Part shown: positions 55,417 to 64,000 of the stretch, piece after piece
Layout: each line of letters opens with the position of its first letter
How positions within the stretch are numbered: position 1 is the first letter of the stretch
NCBI RefSeq assembly: GCF_025345615.1
Contig: NZ_JAODWD010000002.1
Span: 744,001-808,000, forward strand
Reading direction: 5' to 3'
Length of the DNA stretch: 64,000 bases
Source of the DNA: Mycobacterium deserti
Lineage (GTDB): Bacteria; Actinomycetota; Actinomycetes; Mycobacteriales; Mycobacteriaceae
Notes under the pieces: generated by a model
Databases searched by the model: none
What the model saw: only the letters and a program-made list of their open reading frames with translations
What the model was told of the DNA's origin: nothing
Program-made: the position numbers and the translations under genes

Positions 55417-56982
55417 TCACGGAGTCTCCCTCACGACAGCGGGTCGGGGGTCGGCTGCGAGCGCATCGTGGGCCAGAAGGGCGTCCGCACGCGACAGCGT
55501 GGGACCGGGCGCAAACTGGCTCAACATCGACCACGGAATCGGTAGCGCGGGCTGATTGAGACCAAGCGCCGCAATGGTTTTCTGGTCAGTGTCCTCGTCG
55601 AGGCCATAGCGGACACCGGTGTCGCTGAGCCAGAAGTAGGCGGTTCCGCTGGGCGAGGCCGCTGCGCCGCCGCCGTCCTGTCCGACGCTCCGCACGAGAT
55701 ATCCGCGGCCGGGTGACAGGGCGACCCGGTTGGCAGTGGTTCCCGACCCGGCACCGACAAGGGCGACCGCCCGGAGTTCGTCGGACACCGGAAGGGTGAC
55801 GCCGGAGCGCAGCGTGAGCGCGCCGCTCGTGGCGTCGGCGCGCCTGGTCCACTGGGCGCAGGTCAGCGGCGCGTCCTCGGCGTCGACGAGGGTGATCGGC
55901 TCGTCCGGGTAGGCGTTGTTGTCGATGATGTTGGCCACCGGCAGGCGCGCGATGTCGTCGGCGTCCAATCGGGGTGGCTGGTCGAGCCCGAACGAGTCGG
56001 TGTTTCGCAGGATCGCCGCCACCACACCGGAAATCGGTTGCAGCCCCTCGCTGAGCACCGCGTAGTGACGGAGCGTGTTGTCGGCGTCGAACGAGGTCAC
56101 CACCGAACCGACCCGTGCGGGCGCGGGGAGCTGATAGCGGGCGGGCTCGCCGGCACCCGGTATCGCAGGCGCCTTCAGTGCGGGCGCTTCGGGTACCGAG
56201 TTGAACAGGCCGGCCGCAACGGGGCGCGCCGCCGACGCGTCGGCGCCGAGGCCCAGCGCGCCGGTGACGGCGCGGTCGTTGAGGTCGATCGCGCTGCGGC
56301 GACCTTCCCACAACAGCCACGTCCCGGCGTTCGGGCCGCTCGCGTTGGCCACCAGGACGGCCTCATCGGGAGGAAACTCGGCTGCTCGTTCGCCGCCGTC
56401 GGTCAACGATCCGGCGATCAGCGTCACGCCGGCCGCCGGGCCCGAGGTGCCATCGCACACCGTCCAGTCCGCGTCGGCGGTGGTGTTCTGCACCATGCGT
56501 TCCGGCGCGCCCGGAATTCCGATCAGGTTGCCCCGCGGAAACCGGTCGATCTCGCTCGTCTTCACAGTGGACGGATTGTCGGGACGGCCCGCGATGAGCC
56601 GGGCCGAGGTCAGATTCAGCACGGGGTGCAACTGATCGCCGAGGCGCACATAGAGCGCCGAGGTGGTGCGGTCGGCCAGGATCGCGTCGTTGCCCGCGAC
56701 GCCGCCCGGCCTGATAAGCGAGAAGATGAAACAGCCCGCGAGTCCGGTGATGAGCACGAGCGCGCCGACCAGCACGGCGCGGGTCTGCGTGCGCAGCGGG
56801 TCCACGAGCATGCGGGTGTCGTGCAGGGCCACCCCGGATGCGATGCGGCGCATGATGAATCGCCACCCGGACACCTGATGGCGGGTGACGAAGCCGCGCC
56901 GGTACGCGACGCGGTCGGGATTTTCGTTGGTCGGCGTGCGTGAGGTGAACGCGCGGCGGTCATCCCCGTTCGGCGCGGTCAC
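55417..56982 (-). CDS. eccB3: ESX-3 secretion protein EccB3
   Basis: 521 residues. A short cytoplasmic N-terminus ([26 protein letters not shown] is partly visible, a conserved EccB signature), one membrane helix (about 68-92) and a large periplasmic domain with four repeat elements and a Cys pair. It forms the periplasmic rim of the type VII complex. GTG 56982 overlaps the eccA3 stop by 4 nt. Confidence 0.94.
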   Translation of the reverse strand: MTAPNGDDRRAFTSRTPTNENPDRVAYRRGFVTRHQVSGWRFIMRRIASGVALHDTRMLVDPLRTQTRAVLVGALVLITGLAGCFIFSLIRPGGVAGNDAILADRTTSALYVRLGDQLHPVLNLTSARLIAGRPDNPSTVKTSEIDRFPRGNLIGIPGAPERMVQNTTADADWTVCDGTSGPAAGVTLIAGSLTDGGERAAEFPPDEAVLVANASGPNAGTWLLWEGRRSAIDLNDRAVTGALGLGADASAARPVAAGLFNSVPEAPALKAPAIPGAGEPARYQLPAPARVGSVVTSFDADNTLRHYAVLSEGLQPISGVVAAILRNTDSFGLDQPPRLDADDIARLPVANIIDNNAYPDEPITLVDAEDAPLTCAQWTRRADATSGALTLRSGVTLPVSDELRAVALVGAGSGTTANRVALSPGRGYLVRSVGQDGGGAAASPSGTAYFWLSDTGVRYGLDEDTDQKTIAALGLNQPALPIPWSMLSQFAPGPTLSRADALLAHDALAADPRPAVVRETP

Positions 56983-58796
56983 GCGGGCACCGTCAGGCCC
57001 AGGCCGCGCAGCAGCGGAATCGCGGATTTGGTGACGTCCTCATCCGTGATGGTCATAAGCTCGTCGTCGGTGAATTCCTCGGAAGCGGAATGGTCCAACC
57101 GGTATTCGCGCTCCTCCTCCGAGCGCTCGACGAGGTTACGGACGAAGCGGCCGTTACCCGCGATGTCGAGGCTGCGCCGGTCGACACCGTTGGCATCAGG
57201 AGTGGTCGCGGCCGCGAGTTGAGCGAACAACGTCTCCATGTGCGACAACGCGCCCGGCTCGAAGACACTGTCGCGCTTCTCGGCCATCCGCATCGCGATC
57301 TCGACGAGCTCATGCGGTGTGTAAGAGGGGAAGTCGATGCTGCGGGTGAACCGCGACCGCAGACCCTCGTTGGTGTCGAGGAACGAGTCGAGGTCTTTGC
57401 GGTATCCCGCGATGATGACGACCAGTCGCTCGCGATCGTTCTCCATGCGGGCTAGCAGGGTGTCGATGGCGACGAGACCGAAGTCGTTCTTGGCGCCGGT
57501 GGACACCAACGCGTACGCCTCGTCGAGAAACAGCACACCGTCGAGCGCGCTGTCGATGAGGGCGTTCGTCTTGGCTTCGGTTTCACCGATGTGCTGACCG
57601 ATCAGATCGGCGCGGTGGACCTCGCGAACGGTCTCCTTCCTGAGAATGCCCAGCCCGCAATAGATCTTGGCGACGACACGCGCGATGGTCGTCTTACCGG
57701 TCCCCGGCGGTCCGGCGAACACCAGGTGGTTGGTGCGCTGGGCGACGGTAAGTCCGCGTTCTTGTCGCCGAATAGCCATGGCCACTGAGCTTTTCAATCG
57801 CGCGACCTGATACTTGACCTCTTCGAGGCCGATGAACTCGGCGAGTTCGGCCTCAGCCTCGATCAGGAGGTGGGCTTTGCGCTCCTTGGCGCCCGGGTCG
57901 ACGAAGTCGGACTCGGTCGGCTCGGTTTCGGGATCCCACACATCGGCGCGGGCCTCGATGCGCGCGGCGGTGGTCGGCACGATGCCGTAGGACGTATCCG
58001 ACAGTGCGATCTCGACTTGTTCGTTCTCCGGATTGGCCGCATACAACTCGGCCAGGACGTCGGCCGCGTCGAGGTCCTCGCCCTGCGCGCGCAGGCACAG
58101 GGCTTTGACCAGCATGCCGTCGACCGTGGCGACGTCGACGGGCCCGCTCGGGTCTTCGAGGTAGGACAGCGCCGGCGCGAACATGCCCAACCGCGCCAGC
58201 GCTGTCCCCAACGCGATGCGCACTGCGTGGGCGTAGGTCTCGTCGAGCTCGGCGTCGTTGACGATCGGAGTGAGTAGTCGCACGACGTCGGACCATCGCT
58301 CGGTGCGGTAGTACATCGCGACCCGCACCCAGCGCGCCTCGAGCCAGCCTGGGCGCCGTTCGATCAGAGGGCCGACGAGCGTGTCCGCCCCGGCGAAGTC
58401 GCCGCGCTCGCAGAGCGCGACCGCGTACGCCAGTTGGAAGTCGTCGGGGTGAGTAGCCCTGAACTGGAGATAGAGTCCGGAGTCATAAGTGAATGCCAGA
58501 TCTCCGTCGTTGAGTTCGATCTGGCGCTGCAGCATCCCCGCCGTCGCGACGGTCTGCCAGACGGCCTCGATGACCCGGCCGCTGGTGTCTCCCGCGGCCG
58601 CGAGCCCCGTCCACGCGTCACATTGTTCGCGGGCGATGCGGGTCAGTTCGGCGAAGCCGGATTTCGCTGCGGCCGGATCCGGCGGACGGCGGCGGTCGTG
58701 CACCGTCAGGCCCAGCGCGCGGCAGCTCGTGGCAAATCGGCTGACGACGGCTTGGTCTACGCGCGAAATCGCAGCAAGATCCGTAGGTAGCGGCAC
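56979..58796 (-). CDS. eccA3: ESX-3 AAA+ ATPase EccA3
   Basis: 605 residues, cytoplasmic CbxX/CfqX-type AAA+ ATPase that may free PE/PPE substrates from EspG. An N-terminal TPR-like region (about 1-280) precedes the AAA+ domain with Walker A GPPGTGKT (about 364), Walker B VLFLDEAY and sensor region RLVVIIAGY. GTG 58796 with AGGGGGA upstream. First gene of the ESX-3 operon; iron-responsive sites are proposed just upstream. Confidence 0.95.
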   Translation of the reverse strand: MPLPTDLAAISRVDQAVVSRFATSCRALGLTVHDRRRPPDPAAAKSGFAELTRIAREQCDAWTGLAAAGDTSGRVIEAVWQTVATAGMLQRQIELNDGDLAFTYDSGLYLQFRATHPDDFQLAYAVALCERGDFAGADTLVGPLIERRPGWLEARWVRVAMYYRTERWSDVVRLLTPIVNDAELDETYAHAVRIALGTALARLGMFAPALSYLEDPSGPVDVATVDGMLVKALCLRAQGEDLDAADVLAELYAANPENEQVEIALSDTSYGIVPTTAARIEARADVWDPETEPTESDFVDPGAKERKAHLLIEAEAELAEFIGLEEVKYQVARLKSSVAMAIRRQERGLTVAQRTNHLVFAGPPGTGKTTIARVVAKIYCGLGILRKETVREVHRADLIGQHIGETEAKTNALIDSALDGVLFLDEAYALVSTGAKNDFGLVAIDTLLARMENDRERLVVIIAGYRKDLDSFLDTNEGLRSRFTRSIDFPSYTPHELVEIAMRMAEKRDSVFEPGALSHMETLFAQLAAATTPDANGVDRRSLDIAGNGRFVRNLVERSEEEREYRLDHSASEEFTDDELMTITDEDVTKSAIPLLRGLGLTVPA

Positions 58797-58813
58797 GCGC
58801 CGTCGTCCCCCTT

Positions 58814-58859
58814 AGTTATGACAGGCTAACTTCGCAAAAGTTAGCATTGCATAACTTAA
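58814..58859 (-). promoter_or_regulatory. ESX-3 promoter region with two IdeR-like boxes
   Basis: An AT-rich island 18-63 bp upstream of eccA3. Two 19-bp stretches (58816-58834 and 58841-58859) each match 13 of 19 positions of the recalled IdeR box TTAGGTTAGGCTAACCTAA. The same DNA can be read as two AGTTA-N8-TAACT inverted repeats 25 bp apart. ESX-3 is iron- and zinc-regulated in mycobacteria, which supports repressor sites here. Confidence 0.5.
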
Positions 58860-58899
58860 CTGTCGAGACGCACGGTGCCGGCTCGCGGGGTGACCCCAC

Positions 58900-59135
58900 T
58901 CACTGCTTGATGGCGCTGACCAGGTTGATATCGCCGGTCATCGCGCCCGCCTCGGAGTCGGACGCCGGAACGGGCCGATTGTTTTCCCGCAGGTTTCGGT
59001 CAGTGCGGTGGTCTGGGCTCGCCAGCCGCGGTCGCCGAACCATTGCTCGGCCGGCTGGTGCTGCTCGTTGTAGACGAGGGAGAAGAACGCGCCCTTCTGG
59101 CGCGACAGTGTCGTTCGCGCTCGGGCGGGTAGCCA
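58900..59135 (-). pseudogene. Frameshifted 3' relic of a SAM-dependent methyltransferase (Rv0281-like)
   Basis: On the minus strand, one frame reads [19 protein letters not shown] and, after a shift near 58981-58995 close to an A-run, another frame continues [25 protein letters not shown] then stop. Together they resemble the C-terminus of the TIGR00027 methyltransferase family. In M. tuberculosis the member Rv0281 lies directly upstream of eccA3 in the same orientation. The N-terminal two-thirds with the SAM site is gone. Homology is judged by eye only. Confidence 0.5.
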
Positions 59136-59158
59136 TCAGATGGCGGGCACCCGCCTGA

Positions 59159-60058
59159 TCACACCAGCGGACGGCCGGTGCGGACGCGCCAGTCGAGGTC
59201 CTTGAGCAAGACGTTGAACGGGAATTTGCGGACAAATCTCGGGAGCAGGTTGTTGATCGTGCGCAACCGGGCGATCAGACGGTCGAACCGCCGCTGTTTT
59301 TCGGCATCCCAGTCGAGCTTCATCTCCTCCCGAAAGCGTTGCGGCAGAAAGCCGCCGGTGATCAGCAGATTGAAGTCATCCATCGCCTGCTGTATCCGCG
59401 CCGGAAGTTTGACGCCGCGAATCCGGCCCGCCGCGATCGGCCAGAGGTACTCCCGAACGGCGTCATCGATGTGGACTTTGTCCAGGGACTCCTGCCAGTA
59501 CCGATCGAAGGCGGCACGGTCCGGCGGCCACATGTCCTGCGGCACCTGCAGGGTCGTCCCCAGCGGGATGCCCTCCCGGTAGTGGCGCTCGGCGGTCTCC
59601 TCGTCCATCTCCCCGACGAACAACCGTTGGATGTCGACGCCGCCCTTGTAGAGGCAGGCACCGACCCACAACTGCAGATCCTTGTCGAACGCGTGGTACT
59701 TCACCGGGCTGTCGTCGAGCGAGTACACCTGAGCATGCGCCCGGTTCACCGCGCGCCGGAACGCGGCCTTTTGCTGCTCGGTGCCCATGGTCGCCACGGC
59801 GAGATAGGTGAACGTGGTGCGGGCCCGCTTGATCGGGTGGAGGTCGACGCGGCCACTTTCGACGCGGCTCTCCATCACGCCATAACCGACTCCCGGCCGC
59901 GCCAGTTGCATGATCACGTTGGCCGCGCCGGCGAGCAGCGCGACGCCCATCAGACCGTCGTCAAAGTGGGCGGCCCGCTTCGAGCGTTTCGTCGACACCG
60001 GCAACGCCGGGTCGCTGACGGCCCGTCCTACGTGGTCAATCGGCTCCATAACCGTCAT
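59159..60058 (-). CDS. MpaB/DUF2236-type oxygenase (Rv0276-like)
   Basis: 299 residues from ATG 60058. The ER-bound oxygenase MpaB / latex-clearing-protein-like family is marked by the R-x-x-x-T-x-x-Y motif in RARTTFTYLAVATMGT and by HAFDKDLQLWVGACLY, which help hold heme or the active site. A helical, probably membrane-associated enzyme. The substrate in mycobacteria is unknown. It is divergent from a TetR gene 78 bp away, as in Rv0275c/Rv0276, so repression by that TetR is likely. Confidence 0.86.
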   Translation of the reverse strand: MTVMEPIDHVGRAVSDPALPVSTKRSKRAAHFDDGLMGVALLAGAANVIMQLARPGVGYGVMESRVESGRVDLHPIKRARTTFTYLAVATMGTEQQKAAFRRAVNRAHAQVYSLDDSPVKYHAFDKDLQLWVGACLYKGGVDIQRLFVGEMDEETAERHYREGIPLGTTLQVPQDMWPPDRAAFDRYWQESLDKVHIDDAVREYLWPIAAGRIRGVKLPARIQQAMDDFNLLITGGFLPQRFREEMKLDWDAEKQRRFDRLIARLRTINNLLPRFVRKFPFNVLLKDLDWRVRTGRPLV

Positions 60059-60136
60059 CGGCCACCCCTTCGGCAAATGTGAGAACGCGTGTTTCCTGAT
60101 ATTGCACCCGCCGTGAACAGGTGTCAAGATGGCGGG

Positions 60137-60748
60137 ATGGCACAGGTCCGGCCGTACCGCGGCGTCGACGCCACTGAGCGTCTCGCGCAGCGTCGACGGC
60201 GCCTGCTCGAAGCGGGCCTCGACGTGCTGGGGTCCGGTGCCGAGTTGACCGTGCGTGCCGTCTGCCGACAGGCAGGACTGACCGTCCGGTACTTCTACGA
60301 GAGCTTTCCCGACAAGGACGACCTCGTCGCCGCGGTGTTCGACTGGGTGATCGCCGACATCGCCGCGACCACGCAGGCCGCCGTCGCAGCGGCGCCCGCC
60401 GAGGAGCAGAGCCGCGCGGGCATGGCGAACGTCGTGCGCGCCATCGCCGCCGACGCCCGGGTGGGCCGCTTGCTGTTCAGCGTTGAGCTGTCCAACGCGG
60501 TGATCGTGCGCAAACGCGCCGAGTCGACCGCCTTGTTCGCGGCCTTGCTGTTCCAGCACGCGGGCGCGCTGGGAGCCCAGCACAACGATGCGGTGAAGGC
60601 CGCCGCCCACTTCGCCGTCGGCGGCGTCGGACAGACCATCAGCGCATGGCTGGCGGGCGACGTGCGGCTGACGCCGGAAGAACTGGTGGACCAGTTGGCG
60701 ACGACGCTCGACGCACTCGCCGAGCCGACGCGGTACCGCGAGACCTAA
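60137..60748 (+). CDS. TetR-family regulator (Rv0275c-like)
   Basis: 203 residues from ATG 60137. The helix-turn-helix lies at about 20-65 (LLEAGLDVLGSGAELTVRAVCRQAG, VRYFYESFPDKDDL). The C-terminal domain is helical. Only an imperfect inverted repeat (TTGCACC ... GGTGTCAA) is visible in the divergent intergenic region. The stop overlaps convergent gene 60745-61320 by 4 bp. Predicted local repressor of the MpaB-type gene. Confidence 0.87.
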   Translation: MAQVRPYRGVDATERLAQRRRRLLEAGLDVLGSGAELTVRAVCRQAGLTVRYFYESFPDKDDLVAAVFDWVIADIAATTQAAVAAAPAEEQSRAGMANVVRAIAADARVGRLLFSVELSNAVIVRKRAESTALFAALLFQHAGALGAQHNDAVKAAAHFAVGGVGQTISAWLAGDVRLTPEELVDQLATTLDALAEPTRYRET

Positions 60749-61320
60749 GCCGAAACGCGAGGTCGGCGGTCGGCGGCCGTCTTCGGAACGGTCGTAGTAT
60801 CGCTTTCGGTGAATTCCTTGGTCCAGCAGGCGAACTCGAGCGTGATGCCGTTAGGGTCGTGGAAGTAGAACGAACGCACGTACACCCCGGGGTGGACCGT
60901 CGGCGAGACCTGCGCCGCACTCTCGTCGTGGTTGAGGACGGGGCCGACGCGCACACCTTTGTCCTTCAGGCGTTGCCGGTACTCGTCGAACTTCTCGGCA
61001 GGTACATGAAAAGACAAGTGGTTCATCGAACTCACGGCGCTGACGATGTCGCCGATTCCCGGGATCGCTTCCGGCGACGAGATGCCGGGGACCCGGTCCG
61101 GGGCGTCGGCGAACCAGAAGAACGCGACGCAATCGCCGTTTCCCGCGTCGAAGAAGAAGTGCTGGCCAATGCCGCCGGGCAGGTCGAGCGACTTGATCAG
61201 CGGCATGCCGAGCACATTGCTGTAGAAGTCGACGGTCTTGGCCATGTCCGAGCAGACCAGGGCCACATGGTTGATTCCGCCGAGCTGGAATTCGGGATTG
61301 GGATTGTTCGGCTTGATCAT
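60745..61320 (-). CDS. VOC-family dioxygenase/glyoxalase-like protein (Rv0274-like)
   Basis: 191 residues with two beta-alpha-beta-beta-beta modules. Probable metal ligands are His in GGINHVALV, His in NHLSFHV and Glu in GITLEFACW, so unlike the VOC protein at 3438 this one can hold a metal. The family includes extradiol dioxygenases and fosfomycin-resistance-like enzymes; the substrate is unknown. ATG 61320. Confidence 0.86.
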   Translation of the reverse strand: MIKPNNPNPEFQLGGINHVALVCSDMAKTVDFYSNVLGMPLIKSLDLPGGIGQHFFFDAGNGDCVAFFWFADAPDRVPGISSPEAIPGIGDIVSAVSSMNHLSFHVPAEKFDEYRQRLKDKGVRVGPVLNHDESAAQVSPTVHPGVYVRSFYFHDPNGITLEFACWTKEFTESDTTTVPKTAADRRPRVSA

Positions 61321-61458
61321 CTCTGGTTGCTCCTCTGGTCAAGCTCGAAATTCGAATCTAACATCGGGTTCAGTTGCGATCAATGGTCGAGGAGAGGCCG
61401 TGACCGTTAGCCCGCGTGTACCGCCGCCGACCGACGGGGCAGAAGGACGCACGACACC

Positions 61459-62601
61459 ATGACCAAGGCACCGGTGGACACCGCAACACCGGGTGTTACA
61501 AGAGAATTCGTCGGACTGTCGTCGGCCACCGCACGACGCGCGGGCGCTGGTGGGCACCCGTGCCAGGGTCTGTACCACCGCGGTGTCGGCCGCAAGCCCA
61601 AGGTCGCGATGATCGCCACGCATTACCAGATCGACTTCTCCGAGCACTATCTCGCCGACTACATGGCTACCCGCGGCATCGGCTTTCTCGGCTGGAACAC
61701 CCGCTACCGCGGATTCGAGAGCAGCTTCCTGCTCGACCACGCGCTGGTCGACATCGGCGTGGGAGTGCGCTGGTTGCGCGAGGTCCAGGGTGTCAACACG
61801 GTTGTGTTGCTTGGCAATTCGGGTGGTGGGTCACTCATGGCCGCGTATCAGGCGCAGTCCGTCGACCCTCACGTCACGCCACTGGAGGGTATGCGCCCGG
61901 CGGCCGGTCTGGCAGATCTGCCCCCTGCCGACGGGTACGTCGCCAGCGCCGCGCATCCCGGCAGACCTGATGTGCTCACCGCGTGGATGGACGCGTCGGT
62001 GGTCGACGAGAACGACGCGGTGGCAACCGATCCCGAGCTCGACCTGTTCAGCGACGACAACGGCCCGCCGTACACCGCCGCGTTCGTCAAGCGTTACCGC
62101 GAGGCGCAGATCGCGCGTAATCATGCGATTACGGACTGGGCGGAGACCGAATTGAAGCGCTTACACGCGGCGGGGTTCTCGGACCGCCCGTTCACGGTGC
62201 TGCGCACCTGGGCCGATCCGCGCATGGTCGACCCCGCCCTGGAGCCGACCAAGAGACCGGCCAACATGTGCTACGCCGGCGTTCCCGCCAAGGCCAACCG
62301 GTCGGCGCACGGCATCGCCGCGGCGTGCACGCTGCGCAACTGGATCGGCATGTGGAGCCTTCGGCACGCGCAGACGCGCGCCGAACCCCACCTCGCGCGA
62401 ATCAAATGCCCGGCGCTGGTGATCAACGCCGAACAGGACACCGGCGTGTACCCCTCCGACGCCAAACGCATCTACGACGCATTGGCGAGTACCGACAAAA
62501 CCCACTTCTCGATCGATACCGACCACTACTTCACCACCCCCGGGGCCCGCAGCGAGAAGGCCGACACCATCGCCAGATGGATCACGAAGCGTTGGCGCTG
62601 A
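61459..62601 (+). CDS. Alpha/beta hydrolase (Rv0272c-like)
   Basis: 380 residues from ATG 61459. The nucleophile elbow is GNSGGGSL, and the acid/His pair is suggested by NAEQDTGVYP and DTDHYFTTPG near the C-terminus. A large lid-type insertion lies between about residues 140 and 270. It is cytoplasmic with no signal peptide. The substrate is unknown. The order with Rv0274- and Rv0275c-like genes matches M. tuberculosis, with the Rv0273c regulator missing here. Confidence 0.85.
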   Translation: MTKAPVDTATPGVTREFVGLSSATARRAGAGGHPCQGLYHRGVGRKPKVAMIATHYQIDFSEHYLADYMATRGIGFLGWNTRYRGFESSFLLDHALVDIGVGVRWLREVQGVNTVVLLGNSGGGSLMAAYQAQSVDPHVTPLEGMRPAAGLADLPPADGYVASAAHPGRPDVLTAWMDASVVDENDAVATDPELDLFSDDNGPPYTAAFVKRYREAQIARNHAITDWAETELKRLHAAGFSDRPFTVLRTWADPRMVDPALEPTKRPANMCYAGVPAKANRSAHGIAAACTLRNWIGMWSLRHAQTRAEPHLARIKCPALVINAEQDTGVYPSDAKRIYDALASTDKTHFSIDTDHYFTTPGARSEKADTIARWITKRWR

Positions 62602-62608
62602 ACCGGTT

Positions 62609-63772
62609 TCAGTGAGAGGCGGCGAGTGCGTCGAGCACCGATTTGGCGGCGGTTACGCGGGCTGCGATCGGAAAATTCCTGTTGGCGAGCATGACGATGC
62701 CGATCCTTTCCTGGGGCACGAACGCGGCGTACGCGCCGAACCCGTCGGTCGACCCGGTCTTGTTGAACAGCCCTGGCGCCTGCGCAGCCGTGACCGGTGT
62801 GGCCGGATGCGGCTTCATCGCCATGTCGGCCGAGTTGCCTTGCAGCAGCGAGTCGAGCGCGACGGGATAGCCGTACTGCTCCCAGCCAAGGCCTTGCACC
62901 ATGGGGCCGACCTGGTACCGGCCGACGTGCGTTGCTCGCACAGCACTGTTCAGCGGCGGGTCGACCTGGCCGGGCCGCAGATTGACATCGATGAAGCGAA
63001 TCATGTCCGCAGCGGTCGACTTGACGCCGTACGCCTGGGCGTCGAAGACCCCGGGGTTGACGCGGACCGGGTTGTCGGCCTTGTCGTATCCCCACGCATA
63101 GGAACCCATGGCGGCTTCCGGAACGTCGATATACGTGTGGCGCAGGCCCAGCCGGGGCAGGAGGTCGTCCTCGACCAGGTCGACGAACGGCCGTCCCGCG
63201 GCCAGCGCGGTGACGTGCCCGAGCAACCCGATGCTCGGGTTGCTGTACTCGCGGAGGTGCCCCGGCGGCGCGGCGGGTCGCCACTGTTGGAAGTACGCGG
63301 TCATGTCGGCGTCCGTGCGGACGGTCTCGGGAAACTGCAGCGGCAGGCCGCCTGCAGTGTAGGCGGCGAGGTCCAGTAGGCGGGCCGCGTCGAGCGAGGT
63401 TCCGCGCAGCGCCGGCATGTACCGCCCGGGTTGCTCGGTCAGCGAGATCGTCCCGGTGGTCTCCGCTGACGCGGCCAGGGTCGCGGTGAATGTCTTGCTG
63501 AGCGAGCCGATCTCGAACAAAGTGTCCTGGCTGACGGGAGTTCCCGATTCCTTCGACGCGATGCCGAAGTTGAAGAAGGCCGGGGTGCCGTCCTCGATCA
63601 CCGCCACCGCGATGCCGGGCACGTCGTAGGTCTGCAACAGCGGCGCGAATGCCTCGTGCACCGCGGTGGACACCGGGTCGGGCACCGAGGCCGCCCTGGG
63701 CAGCGGCGTGCAGACGAGAGCGATCGCCAGCGTCAGTAGGACGGCCTTCGCATTGCACATCGTCGCTTTCAT
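62609..63772 (-). CDS. Class C beta-lactamase-family enzyme (AmpC-like)
   Basis: 387 residues with a signal peptide (about 1-28). All three class C active-site elements are present and correctly spaced: S90-L-S-K93, Y176-S-N178 and K338-T-G340 in [16 protein letters not shown]. This is closer to true AmpC than most mycobacterial serine hydrolases, though DD-peptidase or esterase activity cannot be excluded. ATG 63772 (ATG 63760 also possible). It ends 7 bp from the convergent hydrolase stop. Confidence 0.88.
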   Translation of the reverse strand: MKATMCNAKAVLLTLAIALVCTPLPRAASVPDPVSTAVHEAFAPLLQTYDVPGIAVAVIEDGTPAFFNFGIASKESGTPVSQDTLFEIGSLSKTFTATLAASAETTGTISLTEQPGRYMPALRGTSLDAARLLDLAAYTAGGLPLQFPETVRTDADMTAYFQQWRPAAPPGHLREYSNPSIGLLGHVTALAAGRPFVDLVEDDLLPRLGLRHTYIDVPEAAMGSYAWGYDKADNPVRVNPGVFDAQAYGVKSTAADMIRFIDVNLRPGQVDPPLNSAVRATHVGRYQVGPMVQGLGWEQYGYPVALDSLLQGNSADMAMKPHPATPVTAAQAPGLFNKTGSTDGFGAYAAFVPQERIGIVMLANRNFPIAARVTAAKSVLDALAASH

Positions 63773-63810
63773 GCGGCTGCGAGCTTACAGGTCGACTAGG
63801 GTCCGAGTGG

Positions 63811-64000
63811 GTGAGCGCACTGAGGGTTCTCGCGCACTTCCTGCCCGGCGACAAGGTGATCGATTTCCTTGCGCCGGTAACCGACTGGTTGGACATCCGC
63901 TACTGCGGTGAGGACGACGACGAGACGTTTCACCGCGAACTGCCCGAGGTCGACGTGATCTGGCACGTTTTGCGGCCGCTCTCCGGTGCCGACCTCGAAC
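63811..64000 (+). CDS. D-2-hydroxyacid dehydrogenase, N-terminal part
   Basis: The window ends inside this gene; 63 residues are visible from GTG 63811. The sequence (RVLAHFLPGDKVIDFLAP ... DVIWHVLRPLSGADLE) matches the first half of the N-terminal substrate-binding domain of D-isomer-specific 2-hydroxyacid dehydrogenases. The NAD-binding domain lies beyond the window, so the assignment is tentative. Divergent from the AmpC-like gene. Confidence 0.65.
   Translation, partial: MSALRVLAHFLPGDKVIDFLAPVTDWLDIRYCGEDDDETFHRELPEVDVIWHVLRPLSGADLE

Noticed and set aside
60095..60133. TetR operator TTGCACC ... GGTGTCAA upstream of 60137
   Set aside because: Imperfect, with an unequal bulge and no second copy. 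Not strong enough to list as a site.
62526..63896. Long Arg-rich minus-strand frame over the AmpC-like gene
   Set aside because: Out-of-frame shadow; the 62609-63772 frame has a signal peptide and all class C motifs.

Overview
The window is a high-GC actinobacterial chromosome segment, almost certainly from a rapid-growing Mycobacterium (Mycolicibacterium). It carries a complete ESX-3 type VII secretion locus, PE/PPE proteins, mycobacterial families such as Stf0, DUF7159-like and PGRS-like proteins, many GTG starts and frequent 1-4 nt stop/start overlaps. Read backwards, its backbone follows M. tuberculosis from about Rv0337c to Rv0272c (order recalled, not searched): aspC, rmlA, udgA, dcd, an Rv0320-like exported protein, Rv0312/0310c/0309/0308/0307c-like genes, Rv0296c/stf0/tam/Rv0293c, ESX-3 (Rv0292 to Rv0282), then Rv0276/0275c/0274/0272c-like genes.

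Region 1 (1-11.2 kb): 3' end of aspC, a YibE/F membrane protein, rmlA, a minus-strand run (CYP140-type P450, VOC protein, mycothiol-type DinB protein), a divergent TetR with two matching operators, udgA, a DUF7159-like membrane protein, an Amt transporter with Glu in place of the first pore His, dcd and tRNA-Gly(CCC).

Region 2 (11.2-25.7 kb) is accessory. The tRNA-Gly gene and a displaced copy of its 3' half at 18.6 kb bracket a 7.4-kb island holding a large LuxR-type ATPase regulator and two tandemly duplicated secreted PGRS-like proteins that lack a PE domain. Beyond it lie a partner-switching module (GAF/PP2C phosphatase/HATPase kinase plus a coupled STAS protein, followed by a shortened RsbW-like relic), small exported and membrane proteins, a serine-hydrolase lipoprotein and an SDR enzyme.

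Region 3 (25.7-44.3 kb) is envelope-centred: exported proteins, two actin-fold-like membrane proteins (one DUF7159-like, one Hsp70-like), cupin, FAD/Rieske oxidoreductase, an L,D-transpeptidase-like protein, an ArsR/SRPBCC pair with operator, a PAP2-lipid kinase fusion, PAP2, sulfatase, the trehalose sulfotransferase stf0 with a cysD fragment coupled to it, tam, and an alpha/beta hydrolase carrying a 6 x 30-bp coding repeat.

Region 4 (44.2-58.9 kb): ESX-3 on the minus strand in the order eccA3-eccB3-eccC3-PE5-PPE4-esxG-esxH-espG3-eccD3-mycP3-eccE3, with two weak IdeR-like boxes upstream. The mycosin MycP3 appears to have lost its catalytic serine (Gly341). Region 5 (58.9-64 kb): a frameshifted methyltransferase relic, an MpaB-type oxygenase with divergent TetR, a VOC protein, a hydrolase, a class C beta-lactamase-family protein and the start of a 2-hydroxyacid dehydrogenase.
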